Part shown: positions 32,389 through 34,238 of the stretch, in pieces
Position numbering within the stretch: the first letter of the stretch is position 1
How the letters are laid out: each line of letters opens with the position of its first letter
Assembly (NCBI GenBank): GCA_012729055.1
Contig: JAAYDW010000046.1
Coordinates: 1-34,238, forward strand
DNA length: 34,238 bases
DNA from: Deltaproteobacteria bacterium
GTDB taxonomy: Bacteria; Desulfobacterota; Syntrophia; Syntrophales; Smithellaceae
Reading direction: 5' to 3'
Notes under the pieces: generated by a model
The model's input: only the letters and a program-made list of their open reading frames with translations
What the model was told of the DNA's origin: nothing
Databases searched by the model: none
Position numbers and translations under genes: made by a program

Positions 32389-33582
32389 ATGAAAACGAAA
32401 GAAGAGTCGTCATTTCTTCAGGGAGTGGAAAGCCGTCTCGACAGTTTGTTTGCCGAAGACACGCCGCCGGTCAGGGAAAAAGACGCTCCTTTGCCCCAGA
32501 CGGCCGCAGCCGACATCAGAGAGGACATCCCGGCGCCCCAGGATAGCGACGAACCGGCAGGCAGCGCCGCCGGCGCTCCGAATCTCATTCCGCCGGAGGA
32601 TAAGTCCTCCTTCATCGCAGAAATTGAAAAACGGTTTTCGGCGATATTCGGCGAAGACGACAAGGCGAGCAGCGCCCTCCAAGCGGCGGAGAATCCCGAC
32701 GAGGGTGCCGCCGCGGCGATTGCGGAAGAAGTCGCCGCCGCGCCGCCGGTGAAGGACCAGCCTTCCGCCCCGTCCTCCATTCTCCATTCTCCGCTCAAGG
32801 ACATGAAGAGCATCATGCTGTCCATCGAGTGGGAAATCAACGATGCCATTCTGGAGCAGCTGGAGGAGGAGGTCAACAAGCTGTACCTGCTGTACACCGG
32901 CAACCGCGTTCTTCAGGGGTTTCTGCGTCTTCTCCGATTTCTGGGCCGGTACATCCGGGTCAAAGGGGTTCAAACCAACCAGGAGTCGATCAATCTGCTC
33001 TTGTCCGTCTACGACAATCTGGAAAATGTGATGGTTTCCGAAGCAATGACCGAGGCGCAAAAGCAGGGTATTTTGCTGGACAATATTAAAAAGTACAGAA
33101 ACTGGGTGGAAAAAACCGATCTTTCCGAACCTGAGGAAGCAGCGCCCGCTTCCGCGGCGGCCGACGACGCGAAGCCTTTCTTTTCGGAACTTCCGGAGCA
33201 ATTGCCGCCGGCGCAGCGGGGCGCCGCCATCCAATTTCCGGAAGCGATGCGCGGCGTCGCTGAGGAACCGTCCGCCGCCGCCGGGGCGTCCGGAATCGTC
33301 GCTGAAAAGACCGCCGATGAAGCGCTCCTCCGGCTGGAGCTTCCGGCGGAAGAGCGGCTGGAAGCCGGTTTGCAGGAGGCGCATCCGCGTCCGGAACCGT
33401 CCGCCGCGGGTGAGGCGGCGATCTCCCGTTTCGACCAACAGGTTCAGGAGGTCGCGTCCTCTTTGAAAAATCTGCCGCCTGACGAGGCCTTTGCCCGCGC
33501 GGCCTTCGAACTGAAACACATTTTCGGCGCCGAACTGCAGGCCCTGAAAGAAGAAATCCGGGTTCTGAAGAGTGCGCGGTAG
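32389..33582 (+). CDS. Unrecognised Ala/Pro-rich protein with a repeated 18-residue motif, coupled to mglA
   Basis: A 397-aa protein of no family I recognise. Residues 7-24 (SSFLQGVESRLDSLFAED) and 73-90 (SSFIAEIEKRFSAIFGED) are clear copies of one amphipathic motif. They are separated by disordered, Ala/Pro/Asp-rich sequence. A helical domain at about 130-245 (IEWEINDAILEQLEEEVNKL, GFLRLLRFLGRYIRVKG) is the only folded-looking part. Another low-complexity region follows, then a C-terminal coiled-coil-like helix (about 345-397). It lies 1 bp after mglA, so a direct partner or effector of the GTPase is likely (inference). There is no signal peptide or TM segment, so it is cytoplasmic. Confidence 0.8.
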   Translation: MKTKEESSFLQGVESRLDSLFAEDTPPVREKDAPLPQTAAADIREDIPAPQDSDEPAGSAAGAPNLIPPEDKSSFIAEIEKRFSAIFGEDDKASSALQAAENPDEGAAAAIAEEVAAAPPVKDQPSAPSSILHSPLKDMKSIMLSIEWEINDAILEQLEEEVNKLYLLYTGNRVLQGFLRLLRFLGRYIRVKGVQTNQESINLLLSVYDNLENVMVSEAMTEAQKQGILLDNIKKYRNWVEKTDLSEPEEAAPASAAADDAKPFFSELPEQLPPAQRGAAIQFPEAMRGVAEEPSAAAGASGIVAEKTADEALLRLELPAEERLEAGLQEAHPRPEPSAAGEAAISRFDQQVQEVASSLKNLPPDEAFARAAFELKHIFGAELQALKEEIRVLKSAR

Positions 33583-33681
33583 CCATCTTCCGGCTGGAAA
33601 GGCGTTTTTGGCAAGACGGCAGCCGGCAAAAGGCCCTGAACAAAAAATTTGAATCGGAACGGCAAGGGCGGTATTCTGAAG

Positions 33682-33855
33682 ATGATGGTGTTTTGTGAGG
33701 AGTGCGGAGAAAGGTACATTATTGAAGACGACGATCTTCCGGGGACATCGATCATCTTCATCTGTCGTGTCTGCAATGAAATCATTCGCATTCCGGCCGG
33801 ACAGACGCACCGCCAACCGGAAACAGAAAAGCTAATCAAGTCTGAAGAGGGGTAG
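33682..33855 (+). CDS. Small zinc-ribbon protein
   Basis: A 57-aa protein with two CxxC knuckles, CEEC (residues 5-8 region) and CRVC, about 20 residues apart, followed by IRIPAG. This matches the MJ0042-type zinc-ribbon domain common at the N-terminus of deltaproteobacterial signalling proteins, here standing alone. The start is the ATG (33682) after AAGGGCGG; a longer start at 33649 is possible but unlike the family. It is part of the mglA-linked cluster. Confidence 0.75.
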   Translation: MMVFCEECGERYIIEDDDLPGTSIIFICRVCNEIIRIPAGQTHRQPETEKLIKSEEG

Positions 33856-33912
33856 GTTCTTTTTAGGAAGAATGTTTTAGATTCGGATCAAACCGCCGAG
33901 AGGGACGCTTGA

Positions 33913-34238
33913 ATGGATAATAAAATTGACATATTCGATTTAAAGCGGGAGAAGCAGGAGCTGGATGCCTTCTTGTCCACCATCGTGGAAACAGAATCAT
34001 CGGCATCGCCGGTCAAAGGGGCCGTTTCCTCCAGGGATTTTCTTTCCTCTGCCGAAGACGGTCCGGTTCCATCCGATGCCGGTCGCCACAGTCCGGCCGG
34101 ACCGGCGGACGCTTCTTACGGCATCCGGGAGTCGGCCGCCGCGAAACCCAGGCCCCCCGCGCCGAACGTCAACGAATTTCTTCCCCGGTTGGGTGATCTG
34201 GATCTGCGGGAAGAACCGGAGTCCCGGTTGGAGAAGGC
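33913..34238 (+). CDS. Unrecognised protein, 3' end beyond the window
   Basis: An open reading frame from the ATG (ribosome-binding site GAGAGGGA, 8 nt spacing) runs to the window edge: 108 codons with no stop. It starts MDNKIDIFDLKREKQELDAF and continues as Ser/Pro/Ala-rich, probably disordered sequence, with an acidic helical patch near the edge (RLGDLDLREEPESRLEK). The style resembles the N-terminal part of the coupled protein at 32389. A continuing member of the same cluster; function unknown. Confidence 0.75.
   Translation, partial: MDNKIDIFDLKREKQELDAFLSTIVETESSASPVKGAVSSRDFLSSAEDGPVPSDAGRHSPAGPADASYGIRESAAAKPRPPAPNVNEFLPRLGDLDLREEPESRLEK

Overview
The window (about 34 kb, GC-rich) reads as a chromosomal segment of an anaerobic Desulfobacterota (former Deltaproteobacteria) bacterium, most like the syntrophic Syntrophales. 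That placement is inference. It rests on a 4-hydroxybutyryl-CoA dehydratase-type radical enzyme, an oxygen-sensitive OYE/dienoyl-CoA reductase-type flavoenzyme, a DmdC-type acyl-CoA dehydrogenase and an MglA/Roadblock gene set typical of deltaproteobacteria. No phage, CRISPR array or plasmid gene was seen. The only mobile-element gene is a REP-associated tyrosine transposase at the left edge.

Layout. (1) 18-1025: HUH transposase of the REP-associated type. REP-like inverted palindromes lie at 3567-3613 and 6594-6642. (2) 1117-9709: a TetR regulator behind three operator-like sites on an exact 31-bp pitch, followed on the same strand by an AbfD-type dehydratase, an SDR dehydrogenase, an OYE/FAD two-domain flavoenzyme, two tandem epoxide-hydrolase-like enzymes and a secreted serine alpha/beta hydrolase. 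(3) 9777-11800: a Tat-signal-bearing, IorA-like thiamine diphosphate enzyme and an exported six-EF-hand protein. (4) 12007-19030: an ADP-forming acyl-CoA synthetase alpha-type subunit without its ATP-grasp half, an MBL-fold hydrolase, an exported Ntn amidase on the minus strand, a thiolase and a ~600-residue acyl-CoA dehydrogenase. Together these look like an acyl-CoA activation and beta-oxidation-type catabolic island whose substrate cannot be read from the sequence.

(5) 19129-23684: housekeeping and mixed genes. These are a B12-binding-type radical SAM protein downstream of alanine dehydrogenase (minus), rpsT with a TTG start, a membrane-anchored metallophosphoesterase (minus) and tRNA-Thr(CGU).

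(6) 23969-34238: a signalling and surface-dynamics region. An orphan PilB/GspE-type ATPase carries an N-terminal GAF domain. On the minus strand are an ABC substrate-binding protein and a chemoreceptor-like membrane protein that lacks a signalling tip. Then follows a same-strand cluster: receiver-only response regulator, DUF4388-Roadblock protein, Roadblock protein, 60-aa protein, second Roadblock protein, MglA-type GTPase, a 397-aa Ala/Pro-rich protein with a repeated 18-residue motif, a small zinc-ribbon protein and a further protein cut by the window edge. This cluster is the best candidate here for an incompletely described system: a GTPase/Roadblock polarity switch with its own unrecognised accessory proteins.

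Transcription units are well delimited by strong intrinsic terminators at 4543, 8531, 11820, 17126, 19046, 22250 and 26325. Several good sigma70-type promoters are visible, upstream of the TetR gene, ald, rpsT, the tRNA and the response regulator.
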